From contig NZ_QYUQ01000002.1 in the NCBI RefSeq assembly GCF_003590835.1, positions 186,001 through 250,000 on the forward strand: DNA of 64,000 nt, in the 5' to 3' direction. The position numbers were made by a program, and so were the translations under genes. A model generated the notes under the pieces. That model saw only the letters and a program-made list of their open reading frames with translations. It did not search any database and had not been told where the DNA came from. Position 1 is the first letter of the stretch. Each line of letters begins with the position of its first letter. This document shows, in pieces, positions 1 through 9,196 of this stretch. Source of the DNA: Noviherbaspirillum sedimenti. Its GTDB lineage: Bacteria; Pseudomonadota; Gammaproteobacteria; Burkholderiales; Burkholderiaceae_D.

Positions 1-198
1 CGTGTGTATGGCGTCGTCTATTCCGGCCTGGATATCGGCTTGGCCGCAGGACCTCTGCTGTTCGGCGCGCTGATGGATGCGCACCATCCTGCACTGGTAT
101 TCGTGCTGATCGGCGTGTTCCAGATCCTGGCGATCCTGACTGCGGTGAATGTCGGCAGCAATACCGCAAGGCGCGCCGCCGCTGCCCAGGCCGCATGA
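1..198 (+). CDS. MFS transporter, C-terminal end (partial)
   Basis: This is the last 65 codons of a gene that begins before the window. Two hydrophobic segments are separated by a short loop carrying LMDAHHP, followed by an alanine-rich cytoplasmic tail. The pattern (VYSGLDIGLAAGPLLFGALMD) is typical of the last two transmembrane helices of major facilitator superfamily exporters of about 400 residues. The substrate cannot be read from this fragment. The stop codon lies 47 bases before the next gene. Confidence 0.75.
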   Translation, partial: RVYGVVYSGLDIGLAAGPLLFGALMDAHHPALVFVLIGVFQILAILTAVNVGSNTARRAAAAQAA

Positions 199-245
199 AC
201 TGGCTTACAATTCCCGCATGATCATTTTTTCAACGGGAGAAATCA

Positions 246-740
246 ATGAGTTTTGCCACCTGCGATATTTGCGACGCCAATGAAGACAAGCTGGCCGCCG
301 GCACCCTGGCGGTGCTGCCGCCGGTCTTCAAATCCTTCGGCAAACGGCCGGCCTTTGCCGGCCCGTCAAGGACGCTGAAGGTCTTCGAGGATAACGTGCT
401 GGTGCGCGCCGCCCTGGAAACCCCGGGCGAGGGGCACGTGCTGGTGGTCGATGGCGGCGGCAGCCTGCGCTGCGCCCTGGTGGGCGGCAACCTCGGCATG
501 CTGGCCGAGAAAAACGGCTGGGCCGGCATTCTCGTCAACGGCTGCATCCGCGACTCCGAAGAAATCAATGGCTGCGATATCGGCGTGCGCGCGCTGGCCA
601 CGCATCCGCAGCGCAGCATTCGCAAGGGTGTGGGCGAGAAGGACTTGCAGGTATCGATCGCCGGCGTGACTGTCAAACCGGGCGACTGGATCTACGCCGA
701 TGCCGACGGCGTGCTGGTATCGGCGGCCAAGCTGGCCTGA
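246..740 (+). CDS. rraA: RraA-like protein (4-hydroxy-4-methyl-2-oxoglutarate aldolase / RNase E inhibitor family)
   Basis: A 164-residue protein of the usual RraA length. The core [16 protein letters not shown], then [10 protein letters not shown] and [13 protein letters not shown], matches the family. The glycine-rich segment and the R-D pair after NGC form the substrate and divalent-metal pocket in the aldolase members. In E. coli RraA binds RNase E; many proteobacterial relatives are instead HMG/CHA aldolases, and sequence reading alone cannot separate the two. The start ATG has a GGGAG ribosome site seven bases upstream. It converges on the FNR-like gene with a 25-base gap. Confidence 0.88.
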   Translation: MSFATCDICDANEDKLAAGTLAVLPPVFKSFGKRPAFAGPSRTLKVFEDNVLVRAALETPGEGHVLVVDGGGSLRCALVGGNLGMLAEKNGWAGILVNGCIRDSEEINGCDIGVRALATHPQRSIRKGVGEKDLQVSIAGVTVKPGDWIYADADGVLVSAAKLA

Positions 741-765
741 ACGGCTGGAAGGTTTTTCCTGAAAC

Positions 766-1482
766 TCAGACGGCGTCGGACTGGGCTTCGGCTTCCAGCG
801 CCGCAACGTCGATCTGGTAATCGCGGCCATGGGCTTCCAGTCGCCTGATCTTGCCTTCCCTGAGGAAGGCATTGATGATGCGGCTGGCGGTTTCCACCGT
901 CATGCCCAGCATCGAGCCGATATCTTCCAGCGTAAACAAGACTGAATTTTCCGGATTGACGGTGTCGCGCATCTTCAGGAGCAGACGCGCGATGCGCACC
1001 CGCGCCGAGCCGTTTGCCAGTTCGGCGAACCAGTGGTCAGCGTCGGATAGCGCTGCATGCCATTGTTCCAGGACGCGGCGGTGCAGAATGGGCGATTCGC
1101 GGTCGAGCCTAGCCATCACGTCCAGCGGGATGCGGCAAGCCACCACAGGGGTAATGGCGATGGCGTCGTGCCCGTACTGCGAATGCACCATGGCTTCCAG
1201 GCCGACGGTGTTGCCGGGCCGGAGCACGCGCACGATGCGCTGGGTGCCATCGGGATTGATGCGGTTGAGCTTGACCATGCCGCTGCGGATGGAATAGAGG
1301 CCATTGACGTCATCCCCCTGTAAAAACAGGGAAGTGCCGGCGGGATAGCGCAGGTCGTCAAACGGCGCGTGAATCCGGTTCAGCTCTGCGGCCGGCAGGT
1401 CGCCGAACAGCGCACAATCGCCCCCGCAATTGTTGCAATCGGAGCGGCCACGCCAGATTTTCGGGGGGGATGGGTTTTTCAT
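766..1482 (-). CDS. FNR-like transcriptional regulator (Crp/Fnr family)
   Basis: A 238-residue regulator with an N-terminal cysteine cluster (C16, C19, C23), a cyclic-nucleotide-binding-type beta roll (about 35-150) that carries a further cysteine at about 116, and a C-terminal winged helix with recognition region GMTVETASRIINAF. Three N-terminal cysteines plus one in the beta roll is the layout of oxygen-sensing FNR, which holds a 4Fe-4S cluster. The spacing here is CX2CX3C rather than the CX2CX5C of E. coli FNR, so cluster binding is likely but not certain. It is divergent from aceA across about 390 bases. It probably governs an oxygen or redox response. Confidence 0.85.
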   Translation of the reverse strand: MKNPSPPKIWRGRSDCNNCGGDCALFGDLPAAELNRIHAPFDDLRYPAGTSLFLQGDDVNGLYSIRSGMVKLNRINPDGTQRIVRVLRPGNTVGLEAMVHSQYGHDAIAITPVVACRIPLDVMARLDRESPILHRRVLEQWHAALSDADHWFAELANGSARVRIARLLLKMRDTVNPENSVLFTLEDIGSMLGMTVETASRIINAFLREGKIRRLEAHGRDYQIDVAALEAEAQSDAV

Positions 1483-1628
1483 GGATATTGCCAGGATTTG
1501 TCACAGGCTGGCCGGGATATGCCTGCGTCACTCCGTATTGTAATTGCTTGTGGCGGGTCTTGTCCGCAGCGCTATTGCCTGGTGTCTGAATTCCTGATCG
1601 GGACGGCAGGGCTATGCAATTCTTAGCA

Positions 1629-1668
1629 CTTTTCACAATCCGAAATCACCTTCCTGTATTGTGAAAAG
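1629..1668. promoter_or_regulatory. Inverted repeat upstream of aceA, candidate operator
   Basis: Perfect 11-base arms CTTTTCACAAT (1629-1639) and ATTGTGAAAAG (1658-1668) are separated by 18 bases, in the region between the FNR-like gene and aceA. The spacing suits two binding half-sites or a hairpin. No factor can be assigned from the sequence. Confidence 0.45.
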
Positions 1669-1746
1669 CAGACCGGTAAAAATTGGTGAGTGGGCGGATA
1701 TTTTCAAGGATTTTATTCCGCAATCCGAAAAACAATATTTAAGTCT

Positions 1747-1791
1747 TTGAATTTAAATGATTTAAATTTAGTTATATGTCTTATATAAGAC
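1747..1791 (+). promoter_or_regulatory. AT-rich palindromes in the aceA promoter region
   Basis: Two palindromes lie close together. One has arms AATTTAAAT and ATTTAAATT around a central G (1750-1768). The other is the fully symmetric 14-mer GTCTTATATAAGAC (1778-1791). A possible -35 (TTGAAT, 1747-1752) and a weak -10 (TTATAT, 1772-1777) overlap them. The second palindrome would therefore sit near the transcription start, where a repressor would act. I recall TCTTATATAAGA-type sites before TCA-cycle genes of Betaproteobacteria, but cannot verify this here. Confidence 0.45.
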
Positions 1792-1876
1792 CTTGTTGCC
1801 CCGCAAGAAAAGGAATATGATTTTTCTCAGCAGGTTTCACTTTACTCGTAACACCGTTTAACTCAGGAGAATGACA

Positions 1877-3187
1877 ATGGCAACTCGTGAACAGCAAATC
1901 GCGGCACTGAAAAAAGACTGGGCAGAAAACCCACGCTGGAAAAGCGTCAAGCGTAACTACACCGCAGAAGACGTCGTCCGTCTGCGCGGCAGCATCCAGC
2001 CTGAGTACACGCTGGCCAAGAACGGTGCCGAAAAACTGTGGGCCAAGGTCAACGGCGGTGCGAAGAAAGGCTATGTGAACGCGTTCGGCGCGATCACTGC
2101 CGGTCAAGCCATGCAACAAGCCAAGGCTGGCCTGGAAGCCGTGTACCTGTCTGGCTGGCAAGTCGCCGCCGACGGCAATACTTCCGAAACCATGTACCCG
2201 GATCAATCACTGTACGCCTACGATTCGGTGCCGACCATGGTTCGCCGCATCAACAATACCTTCAAGCGCGCTGACGAAATCCAGTGGTCGCGCAACATCA
2301 ACCCGGGCGACGCCAATTACGTCGACTACTTCCTGCCGATCGTCGCTGACGCGGAAGCCGGTTTCGGCGGCGTGCTGAACGCTTTCGAACTGATGAAGAA
2401 CATGATTGCTTCCGGCGCTGCCGGCGTGCACTTCGAAGATCAGCTGGCTGCCGTGAAGAAGTGCGGCCACATGGGCGGCAAGGTGCTGGTGCCAACCCAG
2501 GAAGCCATCGAGAAACTGACCGCTGCGCGTTTCGCCGCCGACGTCATGGGCGTGTCGACCATCGTGCTGGCCCGTACCGATGCTGAAGCGGCCAACCTGA
2601 TCACTTCCGATCACGATGCCAACGACAAGCCTTTCCTGACCGGCGAGCGCACCCAGGAAGGTTTCTACCGCGTCAAGAACGGTCTGGAACAAGCCATCAG
2701 CCGCGGCGTTGCTTACGCGCCGTTCGCTGACCTGGTCTGGTGCGAAACCGGCGTGCCTGACATCGGCTTCGCCCGCGAATTCGCCCAAGCCGTGCACGCT
2801 GCTGTGCCAGGCAAGCTGCTGTCGTACAACTGCTCGCCTTCCTTCAACTGGAAGAAGAACCTCAACGACAGCCAGATCGCTTCGTTCCAGGAAGAACTGT
2901 CGGCACTCGGCTACAAGTACCAGTTCATCACCCTGGCTGGTATCCACATCAACTGGTTCAACACCTTCCAGTTCGCCCACGCTTACGCCCAGGGCGAAGG
3001 CATGAAGCACTACACCAACATGGTGCAGGAGCCGGAATTCGCTGCCCGCGAAAAAGGCTACACCTTCGTGTCGCACCAGCAGGAAGTTGGCGCTGGCTAC
3101 TTCGACGACGTGACCACCGTGATCCAGGGCGGTACGTCTTCCGTGAAAGCCCTGACCGGATCGACCGAAGAAGAGCAGTTCCACTAA
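1877..3187 (+). CDS. aceA: Isocitrate lyase
   Basis: Cleaves isocitrate to glyoxylate and succinate, the first step of the glyoxylate bypass, in the cytoplasm. The active-site signature [11 protein letters not shown] is present (about residues 193-203), as are the early [10 protein letters not shown] and the late NCSPSFNW substrate loop. The length of 436 residues is normal for the bacterial enzyme. Two in-frame ATGs are close together (1871 and 1877). The AGGAG at 1865-1869 is only one base from the first but seven from the second, so 1877 is chosen. Malate synthase is not adjacent. The palindromes upstream suggest regulation by carbon source. Confidence 0.97.
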   Translation: MATREQQIAALKKDWAENPRWKSVKRNYTAEDVVRLRGSIQPEYTLAKNGAEKLWAKVNGGAKKGYVNAFGAITAGQAMQQAKAGLEAVYLSGWQVAADGNTSETMYPDQSLYAYDSVPTMVRRINNTFKRADEIQWSRNINPGDANYVDYFLPIVADAEAGFGGVLNAFELMKNMIASGAAGVHFEDQLAAVKKCGHMGGKVLVPTQEAIEKLTAARFAADVMGVSTIVLARTDAEAANLITSDHDANDKPFLTGERTQEGFYRVKNGLEQAISRGVAYAPFADLVWCETGVPDIGFAREFAQAVHAAVPGKLLSYNCSPSFNWKKNLNDSQIASFQEELSALGYKYQFITLAGIHINWFNTFQFAHAYAQGEGMKHYTNMVQEPEFAAREKGYTFVSHQQEVGAGYFDDVTTVIQGGTSSVKALTGSTEEEQFH

Positions 3188-3230
3188 TCTGTCCGCGGGC
3201 GCCATCAGGCGCCCGGCAGGACGGTGAAAA

Positions 3231-3264
3231 GGCCGCACGGGATTTCCGTGCGGCCTTTTTGTTT
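3231..3264 (+). terminator. Rho-independent terminator of aceA
   Basis: A perfect 10-bp stem, GGCCGCACGG (3231-3240) with CCGTGCGGCC (3246-3255), a GATTT loop and a run of Ts directly after. It lies 43 bases past the aceA stop. Confidence 0.93.
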
Positions 3265-3332
3265 CTGCGCCCCGTATAATGCGGGCAGTATCTGCAAATG
3301 CAGCCATTTACCGGACCGTCAGGCGGGGAGCC

Positions 3333-3608
3333 ATGAAAACAACAGTCGGCAGTGACCAGGGAATTCGCGTCCGGCGCCGCGCGGTCCTGCGGCAGCTGGC
3401 TGTGGCGCCGCTGGCCGATCCGTCGGCCCGTGAAATCGTCCGTACCCGGCATCACGAGCGGCCCATGCTTATCGGTGACCAGCGGGGGCCGGCCATGATG
3501 GCGAAAGCGCCGGTGATCAACCATACCGATGCCGAACTGACCATGCTGGAAAACCTGGTCGGTCGCCGGCCGCCGTTTCAAGGTATATCTTACCCTTACC
3601 AGTCCTGA
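3333..3608 (+). CDS. Small basic hypothetical protein
   Basis: A 91-residue product of unknown function. The chosen ATG (3333) follows GGCGGGGAG at good spacing; a longer reading from 3279 would place its start before this site. The protein is rich in arginine in its first half (RVRRRAVLRQ) and has no signal peptide, membrane segment or recognised motif. It stands alone between the aceA terminator and rlmJ. Its reality rests on the ribosome site and an open frame, so confidence is moderate. Confidence 0.5.
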   Translation: MKTTVGSDQGIRVRRRAVLRQLAVAPLADPSAREIVRTRHHERPMLIGDQRGPAMMAKAPVINHTDAELTMLENLVGRRPPFQGISYPYQS

Positions 3609-3678
3609 TGCCGGGACGGCGCAATACGTCGTCCGGTGTCATACTTTCCCATCCTTTTTTCGTATTGCCTGATTCCCC

Positions 3679-4602
3679 ATGCTGAGTTACCGCCACGCCT
3701 TCCATGCTGGTAATCACGCCGATGTGCTCAAACACATGGTGTTGATCCAGTTGCTGAAATACCTGAACCAGAAGGACACGCCCTACATGGTGATCGACAC
3801 CCACGCCGGCGCCGGCGTGTATGCGCTCGACAGCACGCAGGCTGCAAAGAATGCCGAGTTCGATACCGGCATCGGCCGCCTGTGGGAGCGCACCGATTTG
3901 CCGGAAGCGGTGGCCGACTATGTCGGCCTGGTCAAGGCCATGAACCCGAGCGGCAAGATGCGCTATTACCCCGGCTCGCCGTACTGCGCCGAAAAGACCA
4001 TGCGCGAGCAGGATCGCCTGCGCCTGTTCGAGCTGCATTCGAACGAGGTGAAAATCCTGCACGAGAATTTCCACAAGCTGGAGGCGCACGCGGCGGCCCA
4101 GGGGCAGCGGCCAACGGTGCGCGGCAAGCGCGTCATCGTGCAAAAGGCCGATGGCTTCGATGGCCTGAAGGCCCTGTTGCCGCCGCCATCGCGGCGCGGC
4201 CTGGTGCTGATTGATCCCCCCTATGAAGTCAAGCAGGATTACCGGCGCGTGGCCGATACCGTGGCTGATGCCCTGACGCGTTTTTCCACGGGCACCTATG
4301 CGGTGTGGTATCCGGTACTGCAAAGGCCGGAATCGCGCCAGTTGCCGGAGAAATTGAAACGCCTGCCCGCCAGCGGCTGGCTGGACGTGACCCTGTCGAT
4401 CGGCGCCCCGGCGCCCGACGGCTTCGGCTTGCGCAGCAGCGGCATGTTCGTACTGAACCCGCCCTGGACCCTGGCGCCCCTGTTGCGGCAATTGATGCCG
4501 TGGCTGGTCGAGGCCTTGGGAGAGGACAGCGGCGCCCGCTTCACCCTGGAAACCGGGGATGCGCCGGCAGCGCCCAAAGGCGGTGGCGCTCGGCGCAACT
4601 GA
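3679..4602 (+). CDS. rlmJ: 23S rRNA (adenine2030-N6)-methyltransferase RlmJ
   Basis: Methylates A2030 of 23S rRNA using S-adenosylmethionine. The start MLSYRHAFHAGNHADVLKH is diagnostic for the family. The SAM-binding DTHAGAGVYAL follows at about residues 40-50, and the catalytic IDPPYE (the DPPY motif of N6-adenine methylases) at about 178-183. At 307 residues it is slightly longer than the E. coli protein (280), mainly through an alanine/glycine-rich tail. A single gene with its own upstream region. Confidence 0.95.
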   Translation: MLSYRHAFHAGNHADVLKHMVLIQLLKYLNQKDTPYMVIDTHAGAGVYALDSTQAAKNAEFDTGIGRLWERTDLPEAVADYVGLVKAMNPSGKMRYYPGSPYCAEKTMREQDRLRLFELHSNEVKILHENFHKLEAHAAAQGQRPTVRGKRVIVQKADGFDGLKALLPPPSRRGLVLIDPPYEVKQDYRRVADTVADALTRFSTGTYAVWYPVLQRPESRQLPEKLKRLPASGWLDVTLSIGAPAPDGFGLRSSGMFVLNPPWTLAPLLRQLMPWLVEALGEDSGARFTLETGDAPAAPKGGGARRN

Positions 4603-4779
4603 GACGTGCCCCTTGCGGGCGCTGCTGTCGTCCCGGGATTTGATACTGGCGGTAACTTCTTTTAAGCAACTGCGGTATATGCCGACTGATTTGGAAGTAC
4701 AATAAAGAAAATTCTAGATGGAAATGTAATTCCATTCTGAATTGTTTATCTGACACTCTCAAGCAAAGGCAGCCTCCCG

Positions 4780-6060
4780 ATGATCCCGGATGCGTCCAAT
4801 ATGAGCGCGGCGGTGGCACAGCATGCCAGGGAATTCTTTTTGGCACGCCAACCCATTCTGGACCGGAACCAGCATCTGGTGGCTTACGAATTGCTGTTCC
4901 GCGCGGCCGCTGTCGGGCCTGCCAATGTCGTCGACCATGTCGCCGCCACGGCGATGGTGATGGCGCACGTCGCCGAGCTGGGCCTGGAAAACGTCGTCGG
5001 GGATTCGCTCGGTTTCGTCAACATCGATGCGGATGTATTGATGAGCGATTTCATTGGTTTTTTGCCCGCTGACAAGGTGGTTCTGGAAATTCTCGAAACC
5101 GTCCAGGTCACGCCGGCGATCATCGAACGGATCAAGGAACTGGGACAGGCTGGCTACCAGTTTGCGCTGGACGATGTAGTGGTGCAATCTGAGGATGTTC
5201 GCCAGTTATTGCCGTTGGTGCAGTTCATCAAAATCGATATCGCCGGCCTGCAGCCCGACACGCTGCGCAGTCTTGCCACTGAGCTCAAGCAGAGTGGTAA
5301 AAAGCTGCTGGCGGAAAAAGTCGAGACCCCCGCGGAATTCCAGGTTTGCCTGGATCTTGGCTTCGATTATTTTCAGGGATATTACTTCGCCAGACCGCTG
5401 ATCCTGAGTGGAAAAAAGCTCTCGCCCTCGCAACTGGCAATTGTCCAATTGATGAGCCAGATTGCTGCGGATGAAGACAGCATGGCGCTGGAACACACCA
5501 TCAAGCATGATGTCCCGCTTTCGCTGAATTTGCTGCGGCTGGTGAATACTGCAGGCGTTGGTGCTGGCCGGCATATCGAGTCGGTAGGGCAGGCCTTGAT
5601 GGTGCTTGGTCGCGTGCAATTGCAGCGCTGGCTGCAAATCCTGCTGTATGCCGGGGCCGGACATGGCGAGAGCCTGAAATCGCCCTTGCTGGTGCTGGCC
5701 ACCACGCGCGGCAGGCTGCTGGAATTAATGACGCAAAAGCGCTTTCCAGGCAAGCGGGCGCTGAGCGAGAAATCTTTTACGGTCGGCATCATCTCACTCA
5801 TGGATGCCCTGTTCGGCTTGTCCATGGAGCAGGTGCTCGAGCAACTGGCCGTGGCGTCGGAAGTTCGCGAAGCCTTGCTGTACCGGCGCGGGGAATTAGG
5901 CGACATGCTCAAGCTGGCCGAATATATCGAGCGCATCGAACAGGCCTGGCCACTGTTGCCCCCGCTCATGCGCAAGCTGGGCTTGTCGCCCCAGGACCTT
6001 GCCGAACTGCAGGTGCACGCCTTCCGCTGGGCCAACAGCATTGCCGACGCCAAGCAGTGA
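4780..6060 (+). CDS. EAL-HDOD signalling protein
   Basis: A 426-residue cytoplasmic protein. The N-terminal half is an EAL phosphodiesterase domain (AYELLFR for the EAL motif, EILETVQ, KIDI, then AEKVET and QGYYFARP). The C-terminal half is an HDOD domain. Several c-di-GMP-site residues remain, but the DDFG loop reads LDDVV, so hydrolysis may be lost and the domain may act as a c-di-GMP or protein-binding module, as in other EAL-HDOD proteins. The ATG at 4780 follows an AAAGG-type site; a second ATG at 4801 has none. It is monocistronic. Confidence 0.87.
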   Translation: MIPDASNMSAAVAQHAREFFLARQPILDRNQHLVAYELLFRAAAVGPANVVDHVAATAMVMAHVAELGLENVVGDSLGFVNIDADVLMSDFIGFLPADKVVLEILETVQVTPAIIERIKELGQAGYQFALDDVVVQSEDVRQLLPLVQFIKIDIAGLQPDTLRSLATELKQSGKKLLAEKVETPAEFQVCLDLGFDYFQGYYFARPLILSGKKLSPSQLAIVQLMSQIAADEDSMALEHTIKHDVPLSLNLLRLVNTAGVGAGRHIESVGQALMVLGRVQLQRWLQILLYAGAGHGESLKSPLLVLATTRGRLLELMTQKRFPGKRALSEKSFTVGIISLMDALFGLSMEQVLEQLAVASEVREALLYRRGELGDMLKLAEYIERIEQAWPLLPPLMRKLGLSPQDLAELQVHAFRWANSIADAKQ

Positions 6061-6094
6061 GCTGGCGCGGCCCGCGGGCACTATAATGACTGCC

Positions 6095-6652
6095 ATGAAC
6101 AAGGCATTTGTCAAAGAAACCGATGGCGACGACGACGAACTCGACGCCGCCATGCCGCCGATTCCCGCCGGCGCGAAAAATTACATTACGCCTGCCGGCT
6201 ACCGCCGCATCAAGGACGAGCTGTTGCAGCTGATCGATGTCGAGCGGCCGGAAGTGGTGCGCATCGTGCACTGGGCGGCTTCCAACGGCGACCGCTCGGA
6301 GAATGGTGACTACATCTACGGCAAGCGGCGCCTGCGCGAGATCGACCGCCGCATCCGCTTCCTGACCAAACGCATGGACCTGGCGGAGGTGGTCGATCCT
6401 GGCGTCCACCATGGTTCGGACCAAATATTCTTCGGCGCCACCGTCACTTACCAGAACCAGGCCGGCGCCGAACATACCGTGACCATCGTCGGCATTGACG
6501 AACTCGATCCCCTGAATGGCAGGATCAGCTGGATCTCCCCGGTGGCGCGCGCCCTGACCAAGGCGCGCGAGGGCGAGCTGGTGACGCTGAAAACCCCGGG
6601 CGGGGTGGAAGAACTGGAAATATTGGAAGTCAGCTACCCGGCCAGGAGCTAG
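6095..6652 (+). CDS. greB: Transcription elongation factor GreB
   Basis: Rescues backtracked RNA polymerase by stimulating transcript cleavage through the secondary channel. The N-terminal coiled coil contains the SENGDYIYGKRRLREIDRRI tip, with acidic residues positioned as in GreB rather than GreA. The C-terminal FKBP-like globular domain ends in LEILEVSY. The start is taken at the ATG of MNKAF (185 residues); an ATG nine bases earlier is possible. It converges on spoT with only 12 bases between stops. An acidic N-terminal extension (DGDDDELDA) precedes the Gre core. Confidence 0.95.
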   Translation: MNKAFVKETDGDDDELDAAMPPIPAGAKNYITPAGYRRIKDELLQLIDVERPEVVRIVHWAASNGDRSENGDYIYGKRRLREIDRRIRFLTKRMDLAEVVDPGVHHGSDQIFFGATVTYQNQAGAEHTVTIVGIDELDPLNGRISWISPVARALTKAREGELVTLKTPGGVEELEILEVSYPARS

Positions 6653-6664
6653 TCAGAGCCAGGC

Positions 6665-8926
6665 TCAACCGCGCTCGCGCATGATGCGGGCGACGTGGGG
6701 AATGCGGCGGATATTGCGCAGCAGGCGCGCCAGGTGCACCCGGTCTTCCACCTGGATGGTGAATTTCAGCTGGATCATCAGCTGGTCCTTGTCGCCATCC
6801 ATGGCAACATAGGTGATGTTGGCATCGGATTCGCCAATTTCGGCGGCAATCCGCGCCAACATGCCGCGTTCGTTCTTGACCAGCACCATGATGCGGCAAT
6901 CGAAGCGGCGGTTCAGTTCCGGTCCCCAGGCCACATCGATCCAGCGCTCCGGTTCCTTGGCACGGCTGCGTTTGCCCTGGTCGCAATCAAGCGCATGCAC
7001 GATCAGGCCCTGGTCGCGCCGCAACTGGCCCTGCAGGCCGTCGCCGGGAATCGGCATGCAGCAGGGCGCAAGCTGCACGGAGGCTCCTTCATTGCCGTAG
7101 ATAACCACGGGGGCTGGCTTGTTCTGGATCGCTTCGCCCTGGGCATTGAGCGCCACCACGGCTGGCGACTCGCTTTCCACCAGCCCGAGGATGTGGCGCG
7201 CCACCAGCGCCGCCATGCGCTTGCCCACGCCGATATCGGCGTGCAATTCTTCCATCGACTTGGCGCTGGATTCGTTCAGGATCCGTTCCACCAGCGCAGG
7301 CGGCAGCTCGGGGTCGAGCTTCAGGATGATCAGGGCCTGGTTCAGCAGGCGCCGGCCGAGTTCAGTCGATTCGGTCAGGTTGATGGTGCGCAGGTGGTGG
7401 CGGATCGCCGAGCGAGCCTTGCCGGTGCGCACGAAGGTCAGCCAGTTCGGGCTCGGGCGCGAAGTCGGCGAGGTGATGATTTCGACAATGTCGCCGTTGT
7501 GCAATTCCGAGCGCAGTGGTGCCTGTTCGTGGTTGATCTTGACCGCAATGGCCTGGTCGCCGACGTGGGTGTGGATAGTGTAGGCGAAGTCGAGCGCGGT
7601 GGCGCCGCGCGGCAGCGCGATGATCTTCGATTTCGGCGTAAACACATAGACGGAATCCGGGAACAGGTCGACCTTGACGTGTTCCAGGAACTCTGCCGAG
7701 TCGCCGGTCTGCTTCTGGATATCCAGCAGAGATTGCAGCCAGGCGTGGGTGCGCTGCTGCAGGTCGGTCAGGCTCTCTTCCTCGCTCTTGTAGAGCCAGT
7801 GGGCGGCGACCCCGGATTCGGCCACGCGGTGCATTTCCTGGGTGCGGATCTGGAATTCCACCGGGGTGCCATAGGGGCCGATCAGGGTGGTGTGCAGCGA
7901 CTGGTAGCCGTTGAGCTTGGGGATTGCGATGTAATCCTTGAACTTGCCGGGCATCGGCTTGTACAGTGCGTGCAGGGTGCCCAGCGCGACGTAGCAGTTG
8001 GCAAAGCTGTCGACCACGATGCGAAAGCCATAGACGTCCAGCACCTGCGAAAACGACAGGTGCTTGCTGTGCATCTTGCGATAGATGCCGTACAGGGTTT
8101 TTTCGCGGCCGTACACCTGCACCTGCAGGCCGGCCGCGGCCAGCGTGTTCTTCACCGCTTCGAGAATCTTGCCGACCACTTCGCGGCGGTTGCCGCGCGC
8201 GGCTTTGACGGCCTTGGACAGGGTGCGGTAGCGCAGCGGATGCAGGTGCGCGAACGCCAGTTCCTGCAGTTCGCGATAGATGTTGTTCAAGCCCAGCCGG
8301 TGCGCGATCGGCACGTACACTTCCATGGTCTCGCGGGCGATGCGGCGCTTCTTTTCCGGCGCCATCACGCCCAGCGTGCGCATGTTGTGCAGGCGGTCGG
8401 CCAGCTTGACCAGGATCACGCGCACATCGCGCGCCATGGCCAGCAGCATCTTGCGGAAATTTTCGGCCTGGATCTCGACCTGGCTCTGGAATTCGATCTT
8501 GTCGAGCTTGGACAGGCCATCGACCAGCGCGGCGACCGGGGCGCCGAAGCGTTCGATCAGTTCTTCCTTCTTGACGTCCTGGTCTTCCATGACGTCGTGC
8601 AGGAGTGCGGCCATGATCGCCTGCGCATCCAGTTTCCAGTCGGCGCAGATCTCGGCCACCGCGATCGGGTGCGAAATGTAGGGTTCGCCGGACTTGCGCA
8701 TCTGCCCCAGGTGCATCTCGTCGGAGAAGCGGTAGGCTTCCTTGACCTTTTTCAGGTCGGACGGGTTCAGGTAGGCGGAGAGCTTGGCGGAAAGTTCAGT
8801 GATCGAGGCCACGCCGCTGGCGGCGGGGGCAGGCTCGGCCGCGCCTGCAGGATGCGCGGCCGAGCGTCTGGCTGCTGCGCGCTTGGCAGCAGTTGTCGGC
8901 GTTGAATCTGCAGGCGTCAGGTTCAT
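6665..8926 (-). CDS. spoT: Bifunctional (p)ppGpp synthetase/hydrolase SpoT
   Basis: Makes and degrades the stringent-response alarmone. Over 753 residues the order is: an alanine-rich leader (1-40); an HD hydrolase with H86 in SHPIAVAE and HD at 110-111 in ALLHDVMED; a synthetase domain with REKTLYGIYRKM and the LNGYQSLHTT and EFQIRTQEMH motifs; a TGS domain (VYVFTPKSKIIALPRGATALD); and a C-terminal ACT domain. The intact HD pair indicates hydrolase activity, hence SpoT rather than RelA. It is the last gene of the yicC-gmk-rpoZ-spoT series, 48 bases after rpoZ. Confidence 0.95.
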   Translation of the reverse strand: MNLTPADSTPTTAAKRAAARRSAAHPAGAAEPAPAASGVASITELSAKLSAYLNPSDLKKVKEAYRFSDEMHLGQMRKSGEPYISHPIAVAEICADWKLDAQAIMAALLHDVMEDQDVKKEELIERFGAPVAALVDGLSKLDKIEFQSQVEIQAENFRKMLLAMARDVRVILVKLADRLHNMRTLGVMAPEKKRRIARETMEVYVPIAHRLGLNNIYRELQELAFAHLHPLRYRTLSKAVKAARGNRREVVGKILEAVKNTLAAAGLQVQVYGREKTLYGIYRKMHSKHLSFSQVLDVYGFRIVVDSFANCYVALGTLHALYKPMPGKFKDYIAIPKLNGYQSLHTTLIGPYGTPVEFQIRTQEMHRVAESGVAAHWLYKSEEESLTDLQQRTHAWLQSLLDIQKQTGDSAEFLEHVKVDLFPDSVYVFTPKSKIIALPRGATALDFAYTIHTHVGDQAIAVKINHEQAPLRSELHNGDIVEIITSPTSRPSPNWLTFVRTGKARSAIRHHLRTINLTESTELGRRLLNQALIILKLDPELPPALVERILNESSAKSMEELHADIGVGKRMAALVARHILGLVESESPAVVALNAQGEAIQNKPAPVVIYGNEGASVQLAPCCMPIPGDGLQGQLRRDQGLIVHALDCDQGKRSRAKEPERWIDVAWGPELNRRFDCRIMVLVKNERGMLARIAAEIGESDANITYVAMDGDKDQLMIQLKFTIQVEDRVHLARLLRNIRRIPHVARIMRERG

Positions 8927-8974
8927 GGCAGGGCGTCAGCCCATGGCAGAAAACAGCATAGGGCTGTCAGTTCC

Positions 8975-9178
8975 TCAGCTCGGTACCTTTTTCAGCATTT
9001 CGATGCCGACCTTGCCGGCGGCGATTTCGCGCAGGGCCACTACGGTCGGCTTGTCCTTGGCGTCGACTTTCGGGGTGTGGCCTTGCAGTAACTGGCGTGC
9101 GCGGTAAGTCGCGCACAGGGTCAGCTGAAAACGGTTGGGGATCTGTTTCAGGCAATCTTCGATGGTGATACGGGCCAT
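8975..9178 (-). CDS. rpoZ: RNA polymerase omega subunit
   Basis: A 67-residue omega subunit, which aids assembly of beta-prime and forms part of the ppGpp site of RNA polymerase. The [19 protein letters not shown] start and the [11 protein letters not shown] segment are family hallmarks. AGGAG lies five to six bases before the ATG. It sits between gmk and spoT, the classical order, linking the ppGpp target to its enzyme. Confidence 0.96.
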   Translation of the reverse strand: MARITIEDCLKQIPNRFQLTLCATYRARQLLQGHTPKVDAKDKPTVVALREIAAGKVGIEMLKKVPS

Positions 9179-9196
9179 GTTTACTCCTAAATCGGG

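Noticed and set aside
6082..6087. TATAAT just before greB as a promoter
   Set aside because: It overlaps the start-codon region and has no -35 at proper distance; likely chance.
6695..8905. Long plus-strand frame of 736 codons opposite spoT
   Set aside because: Composition is that of an antisense shadow in GC-rich DNA; spoT on the other strand is certain.
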